From Agrypnia vestita (Eukaryota > Arthropoda > Insecta > Trichoptera > Phryganeidae), in assembly GCA_016648135.1 (NCBI GenBank), contig JADDOH010023005.1, forward strand, positions 62,001-126,000: a stretch of DNA of 64,000 nucleotides, given 5' to 3'. The translations under genes and the position numbers were made by a program. Positions 55,340 through 64,000 of this stretch are shown here, piece by piece (the stretch's first letter is position 1; every line of letters begins with the position of its first letter). The notes under the pieces were generated by a model that saw only the letters and a list, made by a program, of their open reading frames with translations, did not search any database and was not told where the DNA came from.

Positions 55340-56215
55340 TTATATACCCGGCATTGCACTGGTTAAAGATTAAGTTAAAAATAGAATTGTGATGGGCAAC
55401 AAAGGTTCCATTGTTTTGCAAAGCCTCTAAAAAACATTTCCGTGTAATTTAGGCTGAAAAGAATAAGATATCCGGGGGGAAAATGTGGCCTATGATAGCC
55501 ACCAGGTCTTTAAGGATATTCATGCACAATTCGGAAGAACAGTACAGATTTGCATTGAAAATATATCAGGGAGAGAAGAAGAGATAAAGGAGGAGGGTCA
55601 AAACGCCTATATTACTCTAAGGATTCTAAAGAATAAGTTTGCAAAATTTGTGTCAGATCTGTCAAACGATGTAGATTTAAACAGCAAATAAAAATGTATC
55701 ACGGGGAGGGGTGGGCTAAATGTCACCATTGTTACCCGCCGAGTCCTAAAGAATAATATGCCGAATTTGGGTCAGATTGGTCAAACTGTGTAGATTTATA
55801 CAGAAAATATATCAGAGGAGGGGTGGGGTAACGGGGGAGGGGGTAAACGCTTATGTCATTCGTCGGGTCCTATAAATGAATTATGCAAAATTTGGGTCAG
55901 ATCGGTCAAACGATACAGATTTGCATTGAAATTATATCAGGGGGTTGGGAAGGGGAAAAAGAGGAAGATGTCGTCTATGTTACCCGCCAGGTCCTAAAGA
56001 ATAAGTTACCAAATTTTGAGTCCGATCGGTCAAACGTATAGATTTTCATTGAAAATACATCATGGGGAGAAGAAGGGGTAAAAGGGGAGGGTGAAAATGT
56101 GACCTATATTACCCGCTGGGTCCTATGGAATAAGTATGCAAAATTTGAGTTGAATCGGACAAACGGTATAACAGATAGACTGACATACAGATAATGAGTT
56201 TTATAGGTATAGGTA
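55340..56215 (+). repeat. Repeat D copy 3: head plus five to six 125-bp units
   Basis: The head ATACCCGGCATTGCACTGGT, TAAAGATTAAGTTAAAAATA matches the reverse of the 50.9-kb copy. Unit anchors, CGGGTCCTAAAGAATAA-like, fall at about 55619, 55743, 55865, 55990 and 56119. Each unit has GTCAGATCGGTCAAACGATA, GATTTGCATTGAAAATATAT and CAGGGGAGG. The last unit runs into ACGGTATAACAGATAGACTG, the usual tail of this family. An open stretch at 55,485-55,691 is a by-product of the repeat. Confidence 0.75.
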
Positions 56216-57225
56216 GCATGTGTTTTACAAAAAAAAAAAAACAAACAGACTTATTAAAAAAAAATACATTTTTTTGGTATCGTTATAAATATTTTGTCTC
56301 ATATCAATATATAGGTAGTTAAGTATTTTAAAAACTGCCGCATGGCATAGAAATGTAGAAACTTTTCAGAAATGTTTGATTAAAATCAGAAACAACTAAG
56401 AGAAGATAACGCATATATAAAATCCCTGTATGTTTGATACTGTATCGTAATACATTTTATACAGAAAAAATCTAATAGAAGTAGATTTTTGTATAGGTTT
56501 TCTGGTCATCATCTGACAAATATTTTGTAAAGTTTTACGGGAAAATTTTTTCGGAAACGGCTTTTCTGTGAAATCAAAGAAGGTCTATTTTCGTGCGATC
56601 AATAACAAAAGATGGAGTTTCTGTCGAAATTTATCACTTAAACTGACCACTTCTGAATTTTAAGAATATATTTTATAAAAATAAACATCTGCCATAATTA
56701 ATATTGCTAGGGGACAAAATATTTAAAACGTCGCTCATTCTTTTTTATTTAGCCATTTTGCTTTTTGCGTCTCCGATTACATTCCGAATTAGAGAACCAA
56801 AAAGTGCATTTAATATATTAAAAATTACGATGTTTTTTTTATTATTTTGTTATTATTATTAATTAAGTACTGTGTTTCTACAATGGATCCACTTTATTTT
56901 AGAATCGTAGTTATTGTTTTATGAATTTCGGAATAATGTCGTTTAAAGCAATAAGCTCAGAAGTGCACATTCTCATTGGTTCAAATGCTTTAATTGAGCA
57001 AAGATAACCGAATGTATTAAAATATTTGAATTCGGAAAATATATGGTACCTATCTATATTTAAATATTTTTCAATACTAAAAGGGTGCCAATTCGAATGG
57101 AACGTTGTGTCAAAATTTCAAAGCAATAGTTTAGAGCTTTAAGAGATTTAAGATTTTGGGCAATCAAACATTAACATTTTTATTTATATAAATAAAAAGT
57201 ATGTATATAAAAACAAAGTAAGTAT
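56216..57225. other. AT-rich non-coding DNA, no gene seen
   Basis: No feature is recognised. The segment at about 57,095-57,180 (GTGTCAAAATTTCAAAGCAA) begins a repeat tail that recurs at 57,250. Confidence 0.5.
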
Positions 57226-57229
57226 ACAA

Positions 57230-58030
57230 AAACATCTTCGTATTTGAATGCAACGTTGTGCCAAAATTTCAAAGCAATCGGTGAGGAATTTTCAGAGATA
57301 AGCGATTTTGTACAAACGAACACTGACATTTTTATTTATACAAATTGGATAACATAATAGTATGGTTAGTTTTTATTATTGATGTAAATTATTACAATAT
57401 ATTTGGTATCTTAAAACCTCTAAATGAACTTTTTCAGATTAACTAGGTAGGTATATATATATTTAAAAAAAATTTTTTTGATCTAATCATTGAATATTTG
57501 TATACAGCACTATTAAAGATATGATTATTATGGCGCAATTGTATCGGTATAACGAACACTGACATTTTTATTTATACAGATTGAATAATAATAGTATGGT
57601 TAGTTTTTATTATTGATGTATTTTATGCAAATTATTACAATATATTTGGTATCTTAAAACCTCTAAATGAACTTTTTCAGATTGACTAGGTAGGTATATA
57701 TATATTTAAAAAAAAATTTTTTGATCTTATCATTGAATATTTGTATACAACACTATTAAAGATATGATTATTATGGCGCAATTGTATCGGTATAACGAAC
57801 ACTGACATTTTTATTTATACAGATTGAATAACATAATAGTATGGTTAGTTTTTATTATTGATGTAAATTATTACAATATATTTGGTATCTTAAAACCTCT
57901 AAATGAACTTTTTCAGATTGACTAGGTAGGTATATATATATTTAAAAAAATTTTTTTTGATCTTATCATTGAATATTTGTATACAACACTATTAAAGATA
58001 TGATTATTATGGCGCAATTGTATCGGTATT
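57230..58030 (+). repeat. Retroelement-type tail and three tandem copies of a 240-bp block
   Basis: GTGCCAAAATTTCAAAGCAA, TCGGTGAGGAATTTTCAGAG, TACAAACGAACACTGACATT is a tail common to insect repeats. From CGAACACTGACATTTTTATT the sequence repeats at 57317, 57553 and 57796 (periods 236 and 243 bp) with very few differences; the middle copy has a 9-bp insertion. Each copy includes AAACCTCTAAATGAACTTTT and GGCGCAATTGTATCGGTAT. Confidence 0.85.
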
Positions 58031-58475
58031 ACCATTAAAATTCAAATAATAATTATTTGAAATTTGAGTACGCTGCGGAAACGGAACTGATGACTCCGCT
58101 GTAATTGTTCCCGGTATGGAAAGGATCGCATTAAGCAGCAAGCCACCAATAGCGATTGCTGAAATCCGGAGCGAACGAATCTAAAAACAAGAGAACGAAC
58201 CGATTCCAAAAAAGAATGAATTCGATCTCAAAAAGGAACAGCGAAATGGTGGCCGGGAAATTAAATGTAACGGGCTGTGTCTGGTTTGTGCCTGGATCGG
58301 AACTGAAAATGGATGTTAGTTAGTTTTACCCAAACTAGTGGATTATTGGGTGGCTGACAGAGCCAAAAGGCACAAATGTGATTTAACCCCTCTTTGAATA
58401 TAGCATACTACAATTTGTGGATAAACATTATAGCTGTTTTATAAATCAATTCATGCGTTTATTATTTAACCGTGT
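58031..58475. other. GC-balanced unique island, no gene accepted
   Basis: 58,060-58,340 is less AT-rich than its neighbours and has no repeat features or long open frame. Possible conserved non-coding DNA. Confidence 0.35.
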
Positions 58476-59203
58476 TTAAGGCTGAACATTCGCTGCGTAT
58501 TTCGGCGTTTTTGTTCGAAAATGTGAGTTTTTATTATTCATTAATTTATATCAGAATGTAAATGTATTATTTAGAATTATAGCTTATATAGAATTTTTTT
58601 CCTATATAAAAGTAATAAATTGAACATTATTTATAAAAACAAAAACAGATTATAAAATTGGCGTACTTTGGAATTTTTAAAAATACTAATGAAAATGTTT
58701 TTAATTAAATAATTAACTTTTTAGCAGAAGGTGAAATTCAAATTCAATATATTCTTAAAAATCATCTCTTTATTTGATTAAAATGCGTTTTAAAATCATC
58801 AAAAAACGTAAAACTTTGTTGCAAATTTTTAACAATATTAATATTCAATATTTTTTGATTATTTAAGTACAGTTTTATCGTCATAAAGCCAGCTTTATAG
58901 TCGTAAAAACATATTCTGTGTACATATAAATATTCAGAATCTATTGATTTTTTCTAAGACACTGAAAACTAATTTAAGCAGCGGCATGTCGGTTAATGGT
59001 TAAGTTTTCTTAAATATTAAAAAAATGTTAAATATAAAAATTAAATATTGTAAATAATGTTAATACTTTTATATAAGAAGAACGATTTTATCTAAGTTTT
59101 AGTTCTTAATAAATTGTAGTCTAGCATTTACGTTTTGATATAAATGAATAATAGAAACCCACATTTACAAAAAAAAGCCGAAATATGCAATGTCCAGCCT
59201 TAA
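58476..59203. mobile_element. TTAA-flanked non-autonomous DNA transposon, 728 bp
   Basis: Both ends are TTAA (58476-58479 and 59200-59203) followed inward by inverted repeats of about 80 bp: GGCTGAACATTCGCTGCGTA, TTTCGGCGTTTTTGTTCG, AAAATGTGAGTTTTTATTATTC on the left and the complement on the right with scattered changes. The TTAA target is used by piggyBac-type elements. The interior is AT-rich without a transposase. A left-end fragment of the same family is at 32.6 kb. Confidence 0.75.
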
Positions 59204-59760
59204 TACCTGTATAAAAAAATACAAAGTGCTTGTTCCCAGTACCTAAATACTGAGCCGAGGCAACAAACATTCAGTGTCATCGATTTTTTTATATAACGGT
59301 ACAAAGTAGTTACCATTAAATTTTTCAGTAATAAAAGTAACAAGAAACTCAAAATTATTACGATTTACAGAATAGCTGCATTCACCCTGCTAGTTATTAA
59401 AAGGCTTGTGAGAGCCTTCTTGTAACTAGGAAATTTCAATGAATATATTATTATGTACCTTAATTTTGGATTCTGAACATTGGATAATTCCTTGGAACGA
59501 CCATCTCAGCATTGTTACAATAATACGGTAGTATTGTTCTGGTATTCCTAGCAGGTAAATGGATGTTAATTAATTATAATATGCCAGGGCTGTCTTTATT
59601 AAGTCAATGTTATATACAAATGTTGCAGACAAATTATATTTTTTTCAATAGGTAAGTACCTAGGTTTTTACTTCTGATGTTATATACTACTATATTAATT
59701 TGACACAAGAAGGTGCAAAATATTTTATGTAAATTTGATAATTTGATTTTATTTGTGTTC
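59204..59760. other. AT-rich non-coding DNA
   Basis: No feature is recognised. Confidence 0.5.
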
Positions 59761-59774
59761 GTGTAAGTGTGTAA

Positions 59775-60449
59775 GTGATGGTATTTGAGAGAGACGAAAG
59801 AGTGACTAAGTGTGATGTAATTATAAACAACGAATGCTTAGAACAAGTGAACGAGTTTGTGTATTTGGGAAGTATGTTTAGTAGAGACGGCAAGGCTGAG
59901 AATGATATCGAAAGGAGAGTGACTGCGGGAAACAAAGTTAATGGTGCACTAAATGCAATTATGGCCAATAGGAATCTGTCAAAGGAAGCAAGACTAGCGG
60001 TACATAATGGCGTTCTAGTGCCAACCCTTATGTATGGAAGTGAAGCCTGGAATTGGCAAAGGAGGAATGAAAGTAGACTGAATGCGGTGGAAATGCGGTC
60101 ACTAAGACGCTTGTGTGGAAAATCTTTGGTCGATAGAGTGAGGAATTAACAAATTAGAAGTGAATGCAATGCTGGCTGTAGCGTGGTAGATAAAATAAAG
60201 AAAGGAGTGCTGAGATGGTTTGGTCATGTGGAACGTATGAACGAGGAAAGGATGGTTAAGAAAATATATGAGGCGAGTGTTGAAGGCAACAGGAACAGAG
60301 GGCGTCCGCGAAAGACCTGGCACGATCAGGTAATACAAGTATTTGAGGATGGCCCTGTTAAAAGCCGCAACAACCGTAGAACGTGTATGAGATGTATGAA
60401 TGTGGCCGAAGCAAAAGTGGTGTGCCAGGATAGAAGAGTGTGGCGTTAA
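59775..60449 (+). pseudogene. Non-LTR reverse-transcriptase C-terminus, one stop
   Basis: The frame starting at the ATG at 59778 reads MVFERDERVTKCDVIINNEC, LEQVNEFVYLGSMFSRDGKA, ALNAIMANRNLSKEARLAVH, NGVLVPTLMYGSEAWNWQRR, VEMRSLRRLCGKSLVDRVRN. After a TAA at 60147-60149 the same frame continues QIRSECNAGCSVVDKIKKGV, LRWFGHVERMNEERMVKKIY, GRPRKTWHDQVI and VCQDRRVWR, stop. This is the C-terminal thumb and tail region of an insect non-LTR ORF2 (EFVYLGS.F..DG....DI..R...G....AL........S...R...H.G...PTL.YGSE.W). The catalytic palm is absent, so it is 5'-truncated. Only one in-frame stop suggests a fairly young copy. The tail includes GTTAGTTAGTTGA. Confidence 0.82.
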
Positions 60450-61900
60450 ATCCTCTCTGCCTACCCTTGCGGGGAAACGGCGTGATGGTTAGTTAGTTGA
60501 TTTTATTTCGTCATTATTGATTGACTCTTCTCATCTAGTAATAAATCTAATTACCCTTTTGAATTTATTTCGAACATAATTTCATCAGCAAAAGTGCCTT
60601 ATATTCGTATTTACGAAAACTGATTTCAGTATTTAATTGTTTAGCTTAAGTGAAAGGGAAAACAAAAATAAATGACAGATAATTACGATAACTTATGACA
60701 AGTAGAACGATAATAAAAGTAGAATGAAAAGTAAAATAATTAAAAATTCTTAAAACTACATTAAAAATATACAATATTTTTCATATATAAATTATAAAAA
60801 TTAATGTTTAAAAAATTCATTTTGGATAAAGCCGTGCCTCGAATAAATGAAAGGAAAATGTTACCAGGTCAAAATACACAAAACTTTTTGAACATTTGCG
60901 GCTTTGGAACTTTTCTAGTAATAGAAAGGGGTCCAACTAACCAACCAATCGGCGGATCCCCATTGAGGAAGATTAAAATGACCAAAGAAAAAAGAAAAGT
61001 GTGGGTCGGGGAATAGAGGAAAAGAGAGAAGGAAAATTACTTTTAAAGAATGAGATAGAAATATAAAGATTATAAGACTTAATAGCATTAAACAAATTAT
61101 TTAATAACTAGTTGTGGATTTATCATGTACGATTAAAAACGAAAATGTAATATTTTTACTTTTAATAAAACAATTCTTAAACAGGATGTATTTTTTCCGA
61201 ATATTTGTTTTTAATTGAATAAAAGCGTGTTCAAATATACGTAGAATATTTTTCCATTTAAATAATTTAATTGATACAAGACTCGTTTCTTCAGTCTTTG
61301 TGTAGAGACAAGATAATCAGAATTTCCTAGAATCGATTTTTCATACAAGAATTCAAGTACGGCGCCGATCTTTTCGCGAATTATAAATAAATATTGACTG
61401 TACATTAAAATCTGTACGGTAAACAATGGTACAGAAAATTTTCTTTGAATTCAATTTGAGTCTTTTTATTTTTCATGGCTATGTAGTATTATTAATACTG
61501 ATTGAAGTACATATTATGGTTCTGATACTGAAAAACTTCAAAGTGTTCATTATTAAAAATACATGGACCTCCAAAAATGTCACGGTAGCAATTTCTATTG
61601 AATAAAATGTGGTACATCTCGCATCGCCTTTTATCAATAGCTTTTTAATATTATTTATATAATAATCCATTGTGAAAGGTGGTGTTGACTTTTCATATGT
61701 TCATCATACAAACCTGTTTATTTATTTTTTCACATATCGGTCGTGGAAGCGACGTGCAGTCAGTGCTTTGAAATAATTTTGAATTTCTACAAAATAAATT
61801 GAAATAAAATAATATTCACAATTATTGTCATATTATTCAAATTTTATTATAAAAATAAGTCAACAGAAACCGCACGTAATCGAAATTTTCCGAATAATCT
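60450..61900. other. AT-rich non-coding DNA, no gene seen
   Basis: Short open stretches (for example 60,804-61,016) show no domain. Nothing else is recognised. Confidence 0.5.
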
Positions 61901-61944
61901 TAAAGATTCTACAATTATTTGGAATTCGATAGAAAACGTGAAAA

Positions 61945-62282
61945 TATACCAGAAACTTCTAGAAATTGAAAGCTCCACATAAAAAGAGAGGTAACGCCGC
62001 GCGTGAATAGTTCTTGTTTTGATGTTTGGAGAAGCCGCAGATAACGGGCGAACGAAGACAGGCGAAACAATGCTAATAGTAATCAGACATAAATAAAGAA
62101 CCAGAGTATCTACTGCCCTGAGCAATATTCTCGACAGCGATCAGCGCGATAGAATCGGCGTAATGCAAAGTGTTCCACAGAAAAGTGGAAGATTCTCGAG
62201 TCACGATTAGTGCGAATTATAAAATAGTGTTACAGTTAATTACTACAACAACTTCAGCCACGAGTCGCGCAGGTAGGAAGGC
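61945..62282 (+). promoter_or_regulatory. Heat-shock-like promoter module, second copy
   Basis: GAAACTTCTAGAA (61952-61964) is a perfect three-unit heat-shock element, nGAAnnTTCnnGAAn. CATAAAAA (61978-61985) lies just downstream, then GC-rich ACGCCGCGCG. Further on come ATAAATAAAGAA, GTATCTACTG, CCACAGAAAAG (62175-62185) and ATTAGTGCGAA (about 62206-62216), all shared in order with the 40.4-kb module, and GCGCAG|GTAGGA near 62,270 as a possible donor site. It precedes the transposase-like remnant copy 2, which may be what it once drove. Confidence 0.45.
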
Positions 62283-62321
62283 CTAGTCAGTTGGGGGTCA
62301 AATTTTTATGAAATATAATTG

Positions 62322-62600
62322 ACGCTCCAAACTTACAAGAGAATTATGCTCTGTTTGTACCAAATCATTATTTGCAAAATCGAGGTCACGCGCTATTTCG
62401 TGTCCCAAAATGCAGAATGGATATAATAAATAGGCACACCATATCGTGAAGTGTGCAACTCTTAAATGTATTGAGCGATCGTGTCGATGTATTTAATGAT
62501 AGCATTGAAAGCAGCAAACAGAAGATCGCCAACATAGGTACTCACTTTACGTCATAACTTGTATAGTAAATAGAGCAATCTGTTATGCAATAATAAAAAA
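62322..62600 (+). pseudogene. Transposase-like remnant, copy 2
   Basis: It decodes LTLQTYKRIMLCLYQIIICK, then a 4-codon insertion, SQNAEW, and after stops and frameshifts the equivalents of DIFNDSIES and SKWSNLLCN seen in copy 1 at 10,570-10,838. The DNA aligns at about 80% over 270 bp. It is more decayed than copy 1. It lies between a heat-shock-like promoter module and a MITE family A segment. The protein family is not certain. Confidence 0.45.
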
Positions 62601-62872
62601 AGTTTGTACAGGCCGCATGGAAAGGTTGTTACAATGCATATATAAAGTGTGGCATTTAATTCAAATATATACAACTTCCAAAAATTAGTAGGCATGGTAT
62701 ATTCTTTCATGGGTGGAAATGACGAATGTTACATTGTGTAAAGTGATCACTTAAGCCAACCATAAGATAGGTCATAAGTCCTATGTACACCCAAAAGACT
62801 TCTATACCTACTTTCCCATAAAAAACTACAGTGTCGTCTCTGTGAGACATCTATAATATACATTAATTGATT
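62601..62872 (+). repeat. Local duplication, copy 1 (includes MITE family A sequence)
   Basis: From TTGTACAGGCCGCATGGAAAG to GACATCTATAATATACATTA. About 93-95% identical to copy 2 at 63,146-63,412. The last part (TAAGCCAACCATAAGATAGG to GTCTCTGTGAGACATC) belongs to MITE family A. Confidence 0.75.
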
Positions 62873-63145
62873 AATAATGTCTCTGAGACATGAAATCCAG
62901 TACTGTTCTGAAAGAGTTGAACAAACTCAAAATATTCTGTATGAAAATACTGGTAAAAAAGGAATTTAATAAGAATAGGAAATAATATTTCCTGGCGTAT
63001 CCTAGTGTAATGTTAGTAATTTGGACGAATTTCATTACACAGAAAAAGTATACTGCTTTCAAAAATTCCGTAAAATCAATTGTAGATTTTCTCATTTAGT
63101 GACATTAACGACATCTGTGGGGATTTAGGGGAATGAAAATGGCTT
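62873..63145. other. Spacer between the duplicated blocks
   Basis: AT-rich spacer without recognised features. Confidence 0.5.
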
Positions 63146-63412
63146 TGTACAGGCTGCATGGAAAGGTTGGTACAATGCATATATAAAGTATGGCATGTAA
63201 TTCAAATATATACAACTTACAAAAATTAGTAGGCATGGTATATTCTATCATGGGTGGAAATGGCGAATGTTACATTGTGTAAAGTGATCTCTTAAGCCAA
63301 CCATAAGATAGGTCATAAATCCTATGTACACCCAAACGACTTCTATACCTACTTTCCCATAAAAAAACTACAATTTCGTCTCTGTGAGACATCTATAATA
63401 TACATTAATTAA
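63146..63412 (+). repeat. Local duplication, copy 2
   Basis: From TTGTACAGGCTGCATGGAAAG to GACATCTATAATATACATTA, collinear with copy 1 over its whole length with about 15 substitutions and small indels. The spacer of about 275 bp between copies is not duplicated, so either a tandem duplication was later disrupted or two related elements inserted in series. Confidence 0.75.
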
Positions 63413-63482
63413 TAAAAAAAAATTATCCAGTGACTTTCTGTATTAAATAAAACTTATAATAATATATAATTAAAGTGTTTAC

Positions 63483-63593
63483 ATTCATCTTCCATCTGCT
63501 GAAACTGCTTTAGCATTAAAACAATGCCAAACTGGATGATGGCGAAAGTATAGGGCAGATACGGGAGCTTCTGCTCGTAGAACGGCCCTAGAT
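63483..63593 (-). CDS. Candidate internal exon of a membrane-protein gene
   Basis: On minus, ACCACAG|AT at 63,593 and GAAT|GTAAAC at 63,483/63,482 frame a 111-bp exon: 2 bases, 36 codons, 1 base. It is symmetrical (phase 1 at both ends). The codons read LGPFYEQKLPYLPYTFAIIQ, FGIVLMLKQFQQMEDE, with G/C-favouring third positions (GAG CAG AAG CTC CCG, TTC GCC ATC ATC CAG), unlike the AT-rich surroundings. The middle is hydrophobic enough for part of a membrane segment. The acceptor lacks a good pyrimidine tract. I do not recognise the protein. Partner exons would lie beyond the right edge and at lower coordinates. Confidence 0.5.
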
Positions 63594-64000
63594 CTGTGGT
63601 GGGCCTTCTTCACTCCACTTCACCGATCGAGTTCTGAGAATAGAAAGCGGCTCGTAATCAGAAGGAGTATTTCATTATAATTCTCAAAGCTACTGATCAC
63701 CTCGATGAAAATAATGATGCAGCTCACTAGTAAAATAACGATGCAGTTCACAAGTTGTATCGTCACGTAAACTAAACCTAGGAGAAGCGCACATACTTTG
63801 GTTAATTATTTTTTAATCCGATTTTGTCGTTATTCAATGTAACCGGCATCCCGGACACGCCGGATTATCGTATCGCGATGCTGATTTCGCCGCTGCCGCT
63901 CGAGATTCTTTTGTACGCCCAGTCTCCTGTTCCCTGAGCGGCTGTTTTCGCAATTTGTTTTGCCCTTTGCCCGCTAATGAGGTTTCCCTTACCGACATCT
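63594..64000. other. GC-balanced DNA at the right edge, no feature called
   Basis: 63,830-64,000 is more GC-rich, as near a gene, but no exon with splice sites could be supported before the window ends. Confidence 0.35.

Overview
The window looks like a repeat-rich, gene-poor stretch of an insect nuclear genome, most likely a moth or butterfly. The DNA is strongly AT-rich. No bacterial, viral or organellar gene organisation is visible. Nearly everything recognisable is a transposable element or its remains: a decayed cecropia-type mariner, an intact BEL/Pao LTR retrotransposon, 5'-truncated CR1/Jockey- and RTE-like non-LTR elements, a tRNA-derived SINE family, and several families of short inverted-repeat elements (MITEs). 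The mix and the small AT-rich MITEs fit Lepidoptera; this is inference, not a species call.

Layout. 1-4.4 kb: a promoter-like GC-rich block on the minus strand (about 2.5-2.9 kb) and a broken mariner transposase (3.3-4.4 kb). 5.4-13 kb: a duplicated hairpin repeat with a GACA tail, a second mariner fragment, tRNA-like SINE heads, a foldback element, and an unfamiliar transposase-like remnant next to a 315-bp MITE. 14.5-19.2 kb: a SINE, an RNase H tail of a non-LTR element, and a long 5'-truncated CR1/Jockey reverse transcriptase. 20.7-22.2 kb: a tandem array of about 117-bp units whose sequence is almost entirely alternating GAA/TTC pentamers, the heat-shock-element pattern. 24-24.8 kb: an RTE tail and a SINE. 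24,866-32,014: the dominant feature, a full-length BEL/Pao element with two 632/633-bp LTRs that differ at only two positions, a tRNA-like primer-binding site, a polypurine tract and one uninterrupted 1734-residue gag-pol frame. 32.5-46 kb: more MITEs, two decayed non-LTR tails, a 714-bp inverted-repeat element and promoter-like repeat modules. 46-60.5 kb: a second and third copy of the element family that carries internal minisatellites, an ORF1 (FP-C-like) fragment, a triplicated 240-bp block, a 728-bp TTAA-flanked element and a non-LTR reverse-transcriptase tail. 60.5-64 kb: a heat-shock-like promoter module, a second copy of the transposase-like remnant, a local 270-bp duplication, and a 111-bp candidate host exon on the minus strand.

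Host content. Two short candidate host exons, both on the minus strand (63,483-63,593 and 54,618-54,695), are the only non-transposon coding suggestions. If they are real, the window is probably largely introns or intergenic DNA. The moderately GC-rich unique islands (near 9.4, 13.6, 23.1, 38.0, 45.4 and 58.2 kb) could be conserved non-coding or regulatory DNA. All family assignments come from reading translated motifs by eye; no search was run.
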